In this document: positions 34,909 to 43,556 of the stretch, piece by piece
How positions within the stretch are numbered: position 1 is the first letter of the stretch
Layout: each line of letters opens with the position of its first letter
Assembly: GCA_963822765.1 (NCBI GenBank)
Contig: CAWGJL010000030.1
Coordinates: forward strand, 1-64,000
Length of the DNA: 64,000 nucleotides
DNA from: Palsa-504 sp963822765
Lineage (GTDB): Bacteria > Actinomycetota > Actinomycetes > Streptosporangiales > Streptosporangiaceae
Direction: 5' to 3'
The notes under the pieces: generated by a model
Seen by the model: only the letters and a program-made list of their open reading frames with translations
What the model was told of the DNA's origin: nothing
Databases searched by the model: none
Position numbers and translations under genes: made by a program

Positions 34909-35853
34909 TCAGGCGTCTTCCTGGCTGGCCAGCCAGCGCTCGGCGTCCAGGGCGGCCGCGCAGCCGGTGCCGGCGGCGGTCACGGCCTGCCGGTAGGTGC
35001 GGTCCACCACGTCGCCGCAGGCGAACACGCCCTCGATGGCCGTACGCGTCGACGGCTGCTCGACCAGCAGGTACCCCTCCGGATCGGCGGCCAGCTGCCC
35101 GGTGAACAGGTCGGACCGCGGGTCGTGCCCGATGGCCACGAACACCCCGGTCACCGGCAGCACGTGCTCGGTGCCGTCCTTGGTGTTCCTGATCCGCAGG
35201 CCGGTCACCTTGTCCGAGCCGAGAACCTCGGCCACCTCGCTGTTCCACAAGAAGCTGATCTTGGGGTTGGCCAGCGCGCGGTCCTGCATGATCTTCGACG
35301 CCCGGAGCGTGTCCCGGCGGTGGATCACCGTCACCGACTTGCCGAACCTGGTCAGGAAGGTGGCCTCTTCCATGGCCGAGTCGCCGCCGCCGATGACCGC
35401 GATGTCGTGACCGCGGAAGAAGAACCCGTCACAGGTGGCACACCAGGAGACGCCGTGGCCGCCGAGTTCCTTCTCGCCGGGCACGCCGAGCTCCTTGTAC
35501 CGGGAACCGGTGGCGATGATGACCGCGTGAGCCAGGTACGTCTCGCTGTCGGTCTTGATCATCTTGGGCGTCGCGGTGAGGTCGACCTCGATCACGTCGT
35601 CGGACAGCAGCTCGGCGCCGAACCGCTCGGCCTGCTTGCGCATCGAGTCCATCAGCTCCGGGCCCATGACGGCGTCCGGGAAACCGGGGAAGTTCTCCAC
35701 CTCGGTGGTCTGCATGAGCGCGCCGCCGGCGGTGACCGATCCTTCGAAGACCAAGGGCTTCAGCTCCGCGCGAGCCGCGTACAGTGCCGCCGTATAACCG
35801 GCCGGGCCGGAACCAATCACGATGACATTCCGGACTTCTGGCACTTCTGACAA
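34909..35853 (-). CDS. trxB: Thioredoxin reductase
   Basis: 314 residues. FAD-binding VIVIGSGPAGYTAALYAARAEL at the N-terminus, redox-active SWCATCDGFFFRG in the middle, NADPH-binding VIGGGDSAMEEATFLTRFGKSVTVIHRR, and the C-terminal GVFACGDVVDRTYRQAVTAAGTGCAAALDAERWL. It uses NADPH to reduce thioredoxin. Adjacent to trxA, downstream of the sigM block as in streptomycetes, where SigM-like factors can respond to wall and thiol stress. Confidence 0.97.
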   Translation of the reverse strand: MSEVPEVRNVIVIGSGPAGYTAALYAARAELKPLVFEGSVTAGGALMQTTEVENFPGFPDAVMGPELMDSMRKQAERFGAELLSDDVIEVDLTATPKMIKTDSETYLAHAVIIATGSRYKELGVPGEKELGGHGVSWCATCDGFFFRGHDIAVIGGGDSAMEEATFLTRFGKSVTVIHRRDTLRASKIMQDRALANPKISFLWNSEVAEVLGSDKVTGLRIRNTKDGTEHVLPVTGVFVAIGHDPRSDLFTGQLAADPEGYLLVEQPSTRTAIEGVFACGDVVDRTYRQAVTAAGTGCAAALDAERWLASQEDA

Positions 35854-35896
35854 CCCTTATCGACCCCCTTCTGACTAGCTCTGGTGAGAACCGATC

Positions 35897-36766
35897 CTAG
35901 GGCGCAGATGTTCCCGGCAGGGTCGCCGTGGCGAGGACGTGATCAGTGCTGGCCGAGCACCCGGAGGCGGTCACCCAGGCCGCGCGGTCGTGGCCGCTGA
36001 CGGCGACGATCACGATGGCCGGCTGACCCTGGAAGTGAGCCCTCTCGACCAGGACCAGGGTCCCCGGGCGGGTGCCGTGGGTCACCCGGAGCACGCACCC
36101 CTTCAGCGACCCGGACACGAGCACCTGCGGGGCCGCGGCGGCCTGGGTGTGACGCTGCAGCTCGGTCTCCAGCTGCTGTCGCAGTGTGGCGGGCAGGTAG
36201 TTGGTCGCGCTGTTCACGACCTGGAAGCGGGCCGGAGTCTTGAACGCCGGGACCGCGCCGGCCCGGCCCGCCTCGCTCCGGGCCGCGGCGGTGCCGTTGG
36301 CCGGCCGTGCGGAGGGGGCCGGGGCAGCCTCGGAACCGGCGGCGACCGAGCTCGAGGAGGAGCTGCTGCTGCCGATGACGTGACTCAGGCCGAACCCGCC
36401 CGCGGCCAGCGCCACGACGGCGGCCGCGGGCACCAGGATCCGCTGGGTGACCAGCCGGAAATCCCAGCGCCTGCGTGGCCCCGGGGTGGTCGCACGGTGC
36501 TCGGGGCTGTCATCGGCGGTCCGTTCGGAAGAATGTCTTTGTGCCGCCTCCGCGGCCAGTACCAGGTCCAGCCGCCGGGCCACGTCAGCGGGCATGGCGG
36601 GGTGCGGCGCCGCGGCGAGCAGCGCCGGGATCTCGCCCAGCTGGTCGCTCAGCCCGGCGCAGCGGTCACAAATGGCCAGGTGCGATGCGATGCTGGCGCG
36701 CCGGCGTCCGGTCACGAGCCCTGCCTGGTACTCGGCCAGCACGCCGGACTCCGGATGGCCCGTCAC
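35897..36766 (-). CDS. Anti-sigma factor with zinc-binding domain, RsmA-like partner of SigM
   Basis: 289 residues. N-terminal ZAS-type motif IASHLAICDRCAGL (H-x3-C-x2-C), then one membrane helix (ILVPAAAVVALAAGGFGLSHVIG) followed by a Ser run, and an extracytoplasmic domain with CVLRVTHGTRPGTLVLVERAHFQGQPAIVIVAV. The gene overlaps the sigma gene by 4 bases, the standard sigma/anti-sigma layout. It should hold the sigma factor at the membrane until stress. Confidence 0.85.
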   Translation of the reverse strand: MTGHPESGVLAEYQAGLVTGRRRASIASHLAICDRCAGLSDQLGEIPALLAAAPHPAMPADVARRLDLVLAAEAAQRHSSERTADDSPEHRATTPGPRRRWDFRLVTQRILVPAAAVVALAAGGFGLSHVIGSSSSSSSSVAAGSEAAPAPSARPANGTAAARSEAGRAGAVPAFKTPARFQVVNSATNYLPATLRQQLETELQRHTQAAAAPQVLVSGSLKGCVLRVTHGTRPGTLVLVERAHFQGQPAIVIVAVSGHDRAAWVTASGCSASTDHVLATATLPGTSAP

Positions 36767-37374
36767 GTGTCTCCTCCCTGCGCAGGTGAGACGCGCTGGC
36801 TGGCGGATCGGTTCCCGCGTAGGTGGGCTACGTACGGCAGGAGCCGGGCGCGGGCCCGGGCGCAGCGGCTCTTGATCGTGCCCGGCGAGGTGTTCAAGAT
36901 GGCGGCCGCGTCGTCGACGGAGAAGCCGAGCATGTCCACCACCACCAGGGCGGCCCGCTGCGGCTCCGGCAGCATCCGCAGCGCGGCGTCGACGTCCAGC
37001 CGGATGTCGGTGGCCCGGGCGGGGTCCGGGTCGTGCGCCAGCAGGGCATCGAGCGCCTGCTCGTCACCGGCGGACGTCGCCGGGCGGACGGCCCGGCGGC
37101 GCAGCCGGTCAAGGCAGGCGTTGACCACGATGCGGTGCAGCCAGGTGGTGACGGCGGAGTCGCCGCGGAAATCGCCCGCGCGGCGGAAGGCGGAGATCAT
37201 CGCGTCCTGGAGGGCGTCGGCTGCCTCCTCGGGGTCGCAGACGGTGCGCAGTGCTACGGCCCACAGCCGGTCGCGGTGCCTGCGGAACAGCTCGCCGAAG
37301 GCGTCGCTGTCTCCCGCCACGTGCCGGCGGAGGAGTTCAGCGTCCGAGGGCCGCTCGCCGTCGGTGGCGGGCAC
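36763..37374 (-). CDS. sigM: ECF sigma factor, SigM-like
   Basis: 203 residues from GTG. Region 2 is DAFGELFRRHRDRLWAVALRTVCDPEEAADALQDAMISAFRRAGDFRGDSAVTTWLHRIVVNACLDRLRR and region 4 is LDVDAALRMLPEPQRAALVVVDMLGFSVDDAAAILNTSPGTIKSRCARARARLL. Position between the murJ-pseudokinase pair and the anti-sigma-trxBA genes matches SigM of mycobacteria and streptomycetes, which supports the name. It drives a small envelope or thiol-stress regulon. Confidence 0.88.
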   Translation of the reverse strand: MPATDGERPSDAELLRRHVAGDSDAFGELFRRHRDRLWAVALRTVCDPEEAADALQDAMISAFRRAGDFRGDSAVTTWLHRIVVNACLDRLRRRAVRPATSAGDEQALDALLAHDPDPARATDIRLDVDAALRMLPEPQRAALVVVDMLGFSVDDAAAILNTSPGTIKSRCARARARLLPYVAHLRGNRSASQRVSPAQGGDT

Positions 37375-37380
37375 GAGGCA

Positions 37381-39021
37381 TCAGCCCGACTGGCTAGCGG
37401 CGGAACCATGGACCACGACGTTGTAGATCTGCGCCTCGTACTGATTGCCCGATCCGGCCAGCGGCGGCAGGCGGGTCATCCAGATCAGGACGTAACGGCC
37501 GGTGGCGGTGCTGCTCACGTCGAACGTCGTGCTGCCGTGCGCGGTCGTGGAGGTGGCGACCTTGGTGAAGGAACTCAGCGCGGACGGGACCGGGGTGTTG
37601 TCGTTCCCGATCTCGATCTCGACGTCGGTGCAGCAGCTCGCGCCGAACTGGACCACCACCTGACTCAGCCGTACTTGCTTGCCCATATCCAGTATGAGTC
37701 CGGTGCCCTTCTTCAGGTTGCCCAGATTCGGATAGGTGAAGTAGTAGTCGGTGTGCCAGAACGTGCCCGGGCTGTTGTCGATCGCGTACTTGGCCCCGCT
37801 GCCGTCCTCGTCCCCGCCGTCGTTGCCGAGCGCGTCGAAGCTGTTCGCGCTGACCGGCGTGATCACCACCGAGGCTGCGGCCGACGGGGCGGACGAAGAC
37901 GAGGGACTGTTCGCCGGCGGCGCAGCGGCCCCGGTGCTGCCGCGGTGGCTGAGCGCCCAGCCGACCACGCCCGCCGCCACCAGGACGACCACGACCACGG
38001 AGCTGACGATCACCGCCCGTGTCGAGGAGCGATCGGGTCGCCGGCGAGGGGCGCCGGACCGGGGCCGGGTGGCCGGGTCGGCGGCCGGGAACGGGTTGGT
38101 GGGCCCGTTCGGCCGGTAGCCGCGGTCGGGCTGAGCGCGGAGCGAGGCCGTGGCCGCGGTGGGCATCGGCGGCGGGTCGGGCGGGGCCACAGTGGCCAGT
38201 GCCTCGGCCAGCATCGCCGGGGTGCTGAGCGCCGGGCCGTGACGGCTGGGCCGCTGGAACAGCGCCTGGCAGGTCAGGGCGTCGATGCTGGCCGGGACGG
38301 CCGCGGACACCTGACGCGGGGTGAGCGGTATCCCGTCGGCCTCCGGCGCCGCGGGCAGCGCGGGCCGGCCCTGGGGATCGGCGCCCTGGAGGTCGGCCGG
38401 CGCTGCGCCGTCGCCGGGCTCGGCCGGGTCCGGCGAGCCGGGCCAGTACCCGGTCAGCGCCGCGTACAGCAACCGGGCCAGGTCCCGGGTGTCGGTGAGT
38501 TCGGGATTCTCGCCGTCGCCGTCCGTGGCGGGCGTCAGCCCGGCGAGCACCGCGTCGATGCCGAGCCCGGTGATCTTGACTCCGCTGCCCCGCGTCCAGT
38601 GCAGGCACTCCGGGTTCAGCCGCAGGTGGGCCAGCCCGCCGGTGTGCGCCGTCGCGATGGCCCGGGCCGCCTCGCACAGCAGCGACACCGCGGCCGGGGT
38701 GTCCAGGGGGCCGTCGGCCAGCATGTCAAGCAGTGAGGCGCCGGCTACCCACTCCAGCACCACGTAGGCGAGCTCGCCGGCGTCCTCGACGTCGAAGACC
38801 TGAGAGAAACGCGGGTCGCCGAGCCTGCTCGCGGCCCGGGCGGCGGTGATGGCCTCGGTGATCCTGGGGAAACCGGACGCGAACGTGAGCACGGTGACGG
38901 AGCGAGCGAGAGGTTCATCGGTCGCTTTCCAGAACGCCCAGCCGGTGCCCACGCTCGTCTGGTCTACGAGGCGATACCGCCCCGCGAGCAGGGTTCCTGG
39001 TTCCGACGTGTATGTGCTCAT
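37381..39021 (-). CDS. MurJ-associated pseudokinase membrane protein
   Basis: 546 residues. Residues ~10-290 follow a Ser/Thr kinase fold (LLAGRYRLVDQTSVGTGWAFWKATD; EWVAGASLLDML), but the catalytic loop reads AHLRLNPECLHW, without HRD, and the DFG is replaced by ITGLGID. A membrane helix (AVIVSSVVVVVLVAAGVVGWAL) leads to an outside beta-rich, discoidin-like domain. This corresponds to the pseudokinase part of mycobacterial MviN, here a separate gene 15 bases after murJ. When phosphorylated by PknB the mycobacterial domain recruits FhaA to restrain peptidoglycan synthesis. Confidence 0.85.
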   Translation of the reverse strand: MSTYTSEPGTLLAGRYRLVDQTSVGTGWAFWKATDEPLARSVTVLTFASGFPRITEAITAARAASRLGDPRFSQVFDVEDAGELAYVVLEWVAGASLLDMLADGPLDTPAAVSLLCEAARAIATAHTGGLAHLRLNPECLHWTRGSGVKITGLGIDAVLAGLTPATDGDGENPELTDTRDLARLLYAALTGYWPGSPDPAEPGDGAAPADLQGADPQGRPALPAAPEADGIPLTPRQVSAAVPASIDALTCQALFQRPSRHGPALSTPAMLAEALATVAPPDPPPMPTAATASLRAQPDRGYRPNGPTNPFPAADPATRPRSGAPRRRPDRSSTRAVIVSSVVVVVLVAAGVVGWALSHRGSTGAAAPPANSPSSSSAPSAAASVVITPVSANSFDALGNDGGDEDGSGAKYAIDNSPGTFWHTDYYFTYPNLGNLKKGTGLILDMGKQVRLSQVVVQFGASCCTDVEIEIGNDNTPVPSALSSFTKVATSTTAHGSTTFDVSSTATGRYVLIWMTRLPPLAGSGNQYEAQIYNVVVHGSAASQSG

Positions 39022-39036
39022 AGGTCGGTACCCATG

Positions 39037-41193
39037 CTAATGCCGCCCGCCCGGCCGGCCGAACCTCGCGGCCACGGTCCGGGTCAGGAACCCGAACTCG
39101 GCGATCCGCAGGGCCCGGGCGGACAGCGCGTACAGCAGGACCGCGCCGCCGCCGCCGACGACCGTGACGAGCAGGCCGTAGGGCACGCTGGGGTTGTGCG
39201 CGACGTGTTCGGCGCCGATCGTGACCGCCACCGCCCAGATCGCGCCGGGCACGGTGGCCAGGTGCATCCGGGTCAGGCTGCGGGCGATGGCCCGGCCGTC
39301 CAGGCTGCCGACCCGCCGCAGCAGCGCGGCCCAGCCGACGATCGCGCCGACCAGGTTGGAGATCCCGTACGCGATGCCCAGCCCGGCCACCACGTCCAGG
39401 CGGGGCAGCATGGACAGCGCGATATAGTCGGCCGCGATGCTGACCGCCATGGTGAGCAGGCCGACGAAGGCGGCGGTCCGGCTGTCCTGGAACGAGTAGA
39501 AGACCCGCAGCTGCAGCTGGGTCAGCATGTACGGGACCAGGCCGAGGGAGAACAGGCCGAACACCTCGCCGATGTACCGGGCGTGGTGCGGGTCGACGGT
39601 GCCGTAGGAGAACAGGACCTCGGCCAGCGGGCCGCCGAGCAGGCCGAGGTAGATGGCCGCGGGGACCACGATCACCGAGGCCAGCCGGACCCCGATGGAG
39701 AAGTCGTCCCGGACCAGGGAGTACCGGCGGGCGCTGGCGTGCTCGCTCATCCGGGGCAGCAGCGCCGTGATCACCGAGATGCCGACGATCGCGTACGGGA
39801 GCTGGAACAGCTGCCAGGCGATGGAGTACGCCGAGTAGCCGTTGACCCCGGCCGAGGCCGCGTTCGCGACGATCTGCACGATCAGGTTGCCGGCCCACTG
39901 GGAGATCACGTAGACCGACATCCAGCCGGCCATCCGGCCCATCTCGGACACTTCGGCCCGCCGGAACCCGAGCGCGGGCCGCCAGCGGAACCCGGCGGCG
40001 CGCAGCGACGGGAACAGGGCCACGGTCTGCGCTATGACGCCCAGCGTGGTCCCGATGCCGAGCAGCTGCACCCCGAACGGGGAGATGTTCTGCGGGGTCT
40101 TGCCCAGGCCGACCGTCACCACGTACAGCCCGCCGACGACGATCACGACCAGGTTGTTGATGACCGGCGTCCACATCGGCGCCGCGAACCGGCCGCGGGT
40201 GTTCAGCACCGCCCCGATCAGCGAGCTCATGCCGTAGAAGAAGATCTGCGGGATGAAGAAGTAGGCCCACACCACCATCAGGTGGTGCTCGGCGCCGAGC
40301 GGGCTCCCGGCCGGCCCGTGGATGGTGGGCGCGTACAGGTAGACCAGCGGGCCCGCCAGCAGCGTGCCCACCACGGTGACCACCAGCAGCGCCACCGCGC
40401 CCAGGGTGAACATCCGCTGCGCGTACGCCTCGCCGTGGTCCGGGTCCCGGCGGGCCGCCCGGACCAGCAGCGGCACCACCACGCTGGTGAAGATGCCGCC
40501 CAGCATGAGGTAGTAGATGGTGTTCGGCAGGGTGTTGGCGTTGTTGTAGGCGTTGCCGAGCACGCCGATGCCGGTCGCGTAGACCAGTACCAGGGTGCGC
40601 AGGAACCCGGTGCCCCGGGAGACCAGGGTGCCGACCGCCATGCCGGCGCCGGAGCGGATCAGGCTCGACCGCGGGGTGGCGCGCTGGCCTCCCGGCCGGG
40701 GCGGCCGCGGCCGGGGCGGCTGCGGCCCGCCCGGCGGCGGCCCGGCGGGCGGTGCTCCGCCCGGGCCGCCCGGCGGCCCCCCTGCGGCGTTCCCGGCGTT
40801 CCCGGCGTTCCCGGCGTTCCTGGTAGCGGCCGGTAGCCCGGCTGCGGGTGCCGCGGCCTGAGATCCTCGGGCGCCCGGTACCCGGTTGTCCGGGGTACCC
40901 GGCGCCAGCCCGTCGGCGCGTCCACCGAGCCGGGCGCCCCGGTGGGGGTAAACCTGGGGGTGCGGAGCGGCCGGGCGGGCGGAGCGGGCCACTCGAGCGC
41001 CAGCGGCAGCGTCGTCTCGGCCGGGCTCGGGCCGCCGCCCGGCATCGGGCCGTCCAGCGGCGGCAGCGGATCGGCGTCCGCGGGGTGCCGGCTGGGCCGG
41101 CCCGGCCCCGGCTCGTCCGGCCCCGCCCCGGCCCTGGCTCCCGCCCCGGCCCTGGCTCCCGCCCTGATTCCGGCTCCGGGGGGCCGGGCTCAC
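39037..41193 (-). CDS. murJ: Lipid II flippase MurJ (MviN), N-terminal linker frame-disturbed
   Basis: The flippase core starts near SSLIRSGAGMAVGTLVSRGTGFLRTLVL and has ~14 membrane segments to the end (NAYNNANTLPNTIYYLMLGGIFTSVVVPLLVRA; GVNGYSAYSIAWQLFQLPYAIVGISVITALLPRMSEHA). It flips lipid II to the outer face. The N-terminal ~200 codons are Pro/Gly-rich. Two one-base losses, in the C4 at 41121-41124 and C6 at 40777-40782, appear to have shifted the frame; with them restored a continuous natural-looking linker from a start near 41245 (MHDAGPTTPDPGSRETG) results, overlapping the DUF6049 gene end. Confidence 0.9.
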   Translation of the reverse strand: MSPAPRSRNQGGSQGRGGSQGRGGAGRAGAGPAQPAPRGRRSAAAAGRPDAGRRPEPGRDDAAAGARVARSARPAAPHPQVYPHRGARLGGRADGLAPGTPDNRVPGARGSQAAAPAAGLPAATRNAGNAGNAGNAAGGPPGGPGGAPPAGPPPGGPQPPRPRPPRPGGQRATPRSSLIRSGAGMAVGTLVSRGTGFLRTLVLVYATGIGVLGNAYNNANTLPNTIYYLMLGGIFTSVVVPLLVRAARRDPDHGEAYAQRMFTLGAVALLVVTVVGTLLAGPLVYLYAPTIHGPAGSPLGAEHHLMVVWAYFFIPQIFFYGMSSLIGAVLNTRGRFAAPMWTPVINNLVVIVVGGLYVVTVGLGKTPQNISPFGVQLLGIGTTLGVIAQTVALFPSLRAAGFRWRPALGFRRAEVSEMGRMAGWMSVYVISQWAGNLIVQIVANAASAGVNGYSAYSIAWQLFQLPYAIVGISVITALLPRMSEHASARRYSLVRDDFSIGVRLASVIVVPAAIYLGLLGGPLAEVLFSYGTVDPHHARYIGEVFGLFSLGLVPYMLTQLQLRVFYSFQDSRTAAFVGLLTMAVSIAADYIALSMLPRLDVVAGLGIAYGISNLVGAIVGWAALLRRVGSLDGRAIARSLTRMHLATVPGAIWAVAVTIGAEHVAHNPSVPYGLLVTVVGGGGAVLLYALSARALRIAEFGFLTRTVAARFGRPGGRH
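40786..40821. repeat. Four tandem copies of a 9-bp unit in the murJ linker
   Basis: GGCGTTCCC repeated four times (last copy GGCGTTCCT). Being a multiple of three it keeps frame and encodes a three-residue repeat. A related 18-bp repeat lies at about 41127-41165. Such units can change copy number by slippage, altering linker length ahead of the flippase. Confidence 0.7.
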
Positions 41194-41216
41194 GCCCGGT
41201 CTCGCGCGAGCCCGGG

Positions 41217-43508
41217 TCAGGTGTCGTCGGCCCAGCGTCGTGCATCGGCCAGGTCATCCGGTGCCTCCGTCGGGTTTCGCGCGCTTCTGGTGTCGACGCT
41301 ACCTGGTAGATCGGCATCTCCGGGGGCAACCCGGGTGTCAGCGCGCATTCGCCGCCGGATGCCGCGGAACACCGAGGTGAGGACGAGAACGCCGATCGCG
41401 GCGCCGATCAGGAACAAGATCGCGAGGCCGTACCTGGTCGACTCGACCGTGAGCGAAGTCACCGGGAGCGGTAGCTCCTTGTTGTGCACGGTGGTCAGGG
41501 TCAGCCGGATGGCGGTCGGCCCGATCGGCGCCGAGTTCACCGGCAGCCGGACAAGCGGCGCCTGCTTGGGCTGGATGGTGATCAGGCTCTGGAAGTGCCC
41601 GATGCTCAGCTGCGAGGTCCGGTCTGGCACGTTCACCACCTCGGTGTTAACCCGGACCTGGATGGTGTGCTGCGAGAAGTTCTGGATGGACACCGGGACC
41701 AGGCCGGAGGAGCCGCCCATAGGTACCTGCTGCGCGGCGATGATATGAATCTGGCCCTCCTCGCCGCTCATGAACCTGGACAGCTTTTTGGCCAGGCGCA
41801 GGCCCTGGGCCGCCCCGGGGCCGCGCCAGGCCGACGATTCGGTGGCGGTCAGCGCCTGCTGCAGGCCTTGCACGTAGGAGTTGGAGGGCAGGTACAGCAG
41901 GTCGTGGTACACGCCGAGCTCGATGCTGGTCTGGTTCACCGCGCTCAGGTAGCTGCCGGTGAGCTCGCCCGGGCTGTCCTTGCTGGCGGGCGGGGCCTGG
42001 CGGGCGAGGTGGCGCTCGCTGTCCTGGGCGCCGGCCAGGCTGCCCAGCGCGGTGGGCGACAGCCACGGGGTGCTGGTCGTCTCGCTGAGCAGGTCGCTGG
42101 CCAGCGTGGCCGGCGGGCTCCAGTCCTCCGGCGGGTCCACCACGATGGACCGGTCCGAATCGGGCGCCTCGGCGGCGATCATCGCGGTCTCGGCCAGGAA
42201 CCGCTGGGTGACCGTGAACTTCGTGCCCGGCGGCAGCACGCCGGAGCTGGTGTCGGCCGTGGCCAGCACCCCGGTCAGCACGTGGTCGGCGAGCAGGATG
42301 GTCATGTTCACCCCGGACGGCGTCCGGATCGAGGTGATCGCGTCGTCCTCGAAGACCGCGGGGCTGGCGGGCGGCATCTCGTTGCTGTCCAGCACCGCCG
42401 CGCCGATGTGCTGAGCGGTGGCCAGGTTGGTGAGCACGCTGAGGTCGGCGGTCCGCCCGGCGGGAACCGCGATCGTCGGTCCGAACGAGCCGTGCAGCAC
42501 GCTGTCCGCCACCGCGTAGCCCATGCTGTAGGCGCTGGTGATGTCCGGGGCCAGCCCGCTGTGCACGAGCGCCGAGACGTCGACGTTGGCGTAGGGCGTG
42601 ATCACGGGCGGCTGCCCGGCGGTGATGCCCCGCAGCGCGTTAAGCCACGTCGTGGCCGCCTTGCTGGCCGGCTCGTTGGCCGGATCGCTGCACCCGTGCC
42701 CGGACGCCACCTGGTAGGGCTGGGTCATCGTGTTCACGTCGCTGAGCAGCGCCGGGTCCACGACCCAGGTCACGTGCGCGCCGGGATTCGCCAGCCCGGC
42801 TCCCAGCAGGGCCGACAGCCGGCCGCCAGGGGCGAGGCTGGTGGCCAGGTCGTTGTTGGTCAGCGCGGTGCAGACCTGGTGATGCGGCTGGTCGACCAGC
42901 GGCCAGACCCACGCGATGTCCAGCGGGCGCGCCAGGCCCGCCGCCTGCTGCCCGGGCCAGAACGGCAGCAGCGTCTGGTCGACGCCCAGCACGTCGCCGG
43001 CGCCGTCGCCGAGCTGGGCGCTGACCGGGTAGACGCCGAACTGGTCCATGCCCACGGTGTCGACCTGGAATGAGGCGTGCCACTGGACGCTGGCGCCGGG
43101 CTTCAGGCTGGCGGTGAGGGAGAACGCGTTGCCGGCCTCCAGCAGGCTCGCGCCGGTGCCGTGGCTGACGTATCCGTCCATCTCGTCCCGGGTCTGGAAC
43201 CGGGCGGACGAGGTCCATAGCTGGACGTCCAGCCCGGCCTTGGTCTGGCTGGTGCCGTTGGTCACCGTTCCGGCCACGGTGACGGTGCTTCCGGGCTTGG
43301 CCGTCTGCGGCGTCATCGAGTCGATGACGATCGACACCCGGCCGGCCTGAACCGGCTGAGCCGCATAAACCGGCTGGCCCGGCTGGGCTGGCTGGGCTTG
43401 TGCGGGGCCGGCCAGGGCGAGGACGGCGGTGACCGCGGCCGGCAGCACGGCGGCGGCGGCCAGGGATAGGATCCGCCGCGGGATGTCCGCCGGTAGCAAG
43501 CCGTGCAC
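41217..43508 (-). CDS. DUF6049 family secreted, membrane-anchored protein
   Basis: 763 residues. A signal peptide (RRILSLAAAAVLPAAVTAVLALAGPAQAQ) is followed by a ~700-residue extracytoplasmic region with an early beta-sandwich (VSIVIDSMTPQTAKPGSTVTVAGTVTN), and a C-terminal membrane helix (YGLAILFLIGAAIGVLVLTSVF) with a basic tail. This protein is encoded between cca and murJ across actinobacteria, so a wall-assembly role with MurJ is inferred. No catalytic motif is seen. Divergent from cca with a 48-base gap. Confidence 0.85.
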   Translation of the reverse strand: MHGLLPADIPRRILSLAAAAVLPAAVTAVLALAGPAQAQPAQPGQPVYAAQPVQAGRVSIVIDSMTPQTAKPGSTVTVAGTVTNGTSQTKAGLDVQLWTSSARFQTRDEMDGYVSHGTGASLLEAGNAFSLTASLKPGASVQWHASFQVDTVGMDQFGVYPVSAQLGDGAGDVLGVDQTLLPFWPGQQAAGLARPLDIAWVWPLVDQPHHQVCTALTNNDLATSLAPGGRLSALLGAGLANPGAHVTWVVDPALLSDVNTMTQPYQVASGHGCSDPANEPASKAATTWLNALRGITAGQPPVITPYANVDVSALVHSGLAPDITSAYSMGYAVADSVLHGSFGPTIAVPAGRTADLSVLTNLATAQHIGAAVLDSNEMPPASPAVFEDDAITSIRTPSGVNMTILLADHVLTGVLATADTSSGVLPPGTKFTVTQRFLAETAMIAAEAPDSDRSIVVDPPEDWSPPATLASDLLSETTSTPWLSPTALGSLAGAQDSERHLARQAPPASKDSPGELTGSYLSAVNQTSIELGVYHDLLYLPSNSYVQGLQQALTATESSAWRGPGAAQGLRLAKKLSRFMSGEEGQIHIIAAQQVPMGGSSGLVPVSIQNFSQHTIQVRVNTEVVNVPDRTSQLSIGHFQSLITIQPKQAPLVRLPVNSAPIGPTAIRLTLTTVHNKELPLPVTSLTVESTRYGLAILFLIGAAIGVLVLTSVFRGIRRRMRADTRVAPGDADLPGSVDTRSARNPTEAPDDLADARRWADDT

Positions 43509-43556
43509 ACTTGGAATGGTATTGCCGATCGAAACTAAACCCGTGCGTTACTCTCA

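Noticed and set aside
36823..38736. 637-codon plus-strand frame across sigM and the pseudokinase
   Set aside because: Crosses two well-supported genes on the other strand; low-complexity composition.
38915..41329. 804-codon minus-strand frame overlapping murJ
   Set aside because: Only its first ~65 codons look natural, as the N-terminus of murJ before a missing base; the rest is Arg/Gly-rich shadow.
41484..43073. 529-codon plus-strand frame opposite the DUF6049 gene
   Set aside because: Shadow frame; DUF6049 protein has signal peptide, membrane anchor and conserved context.
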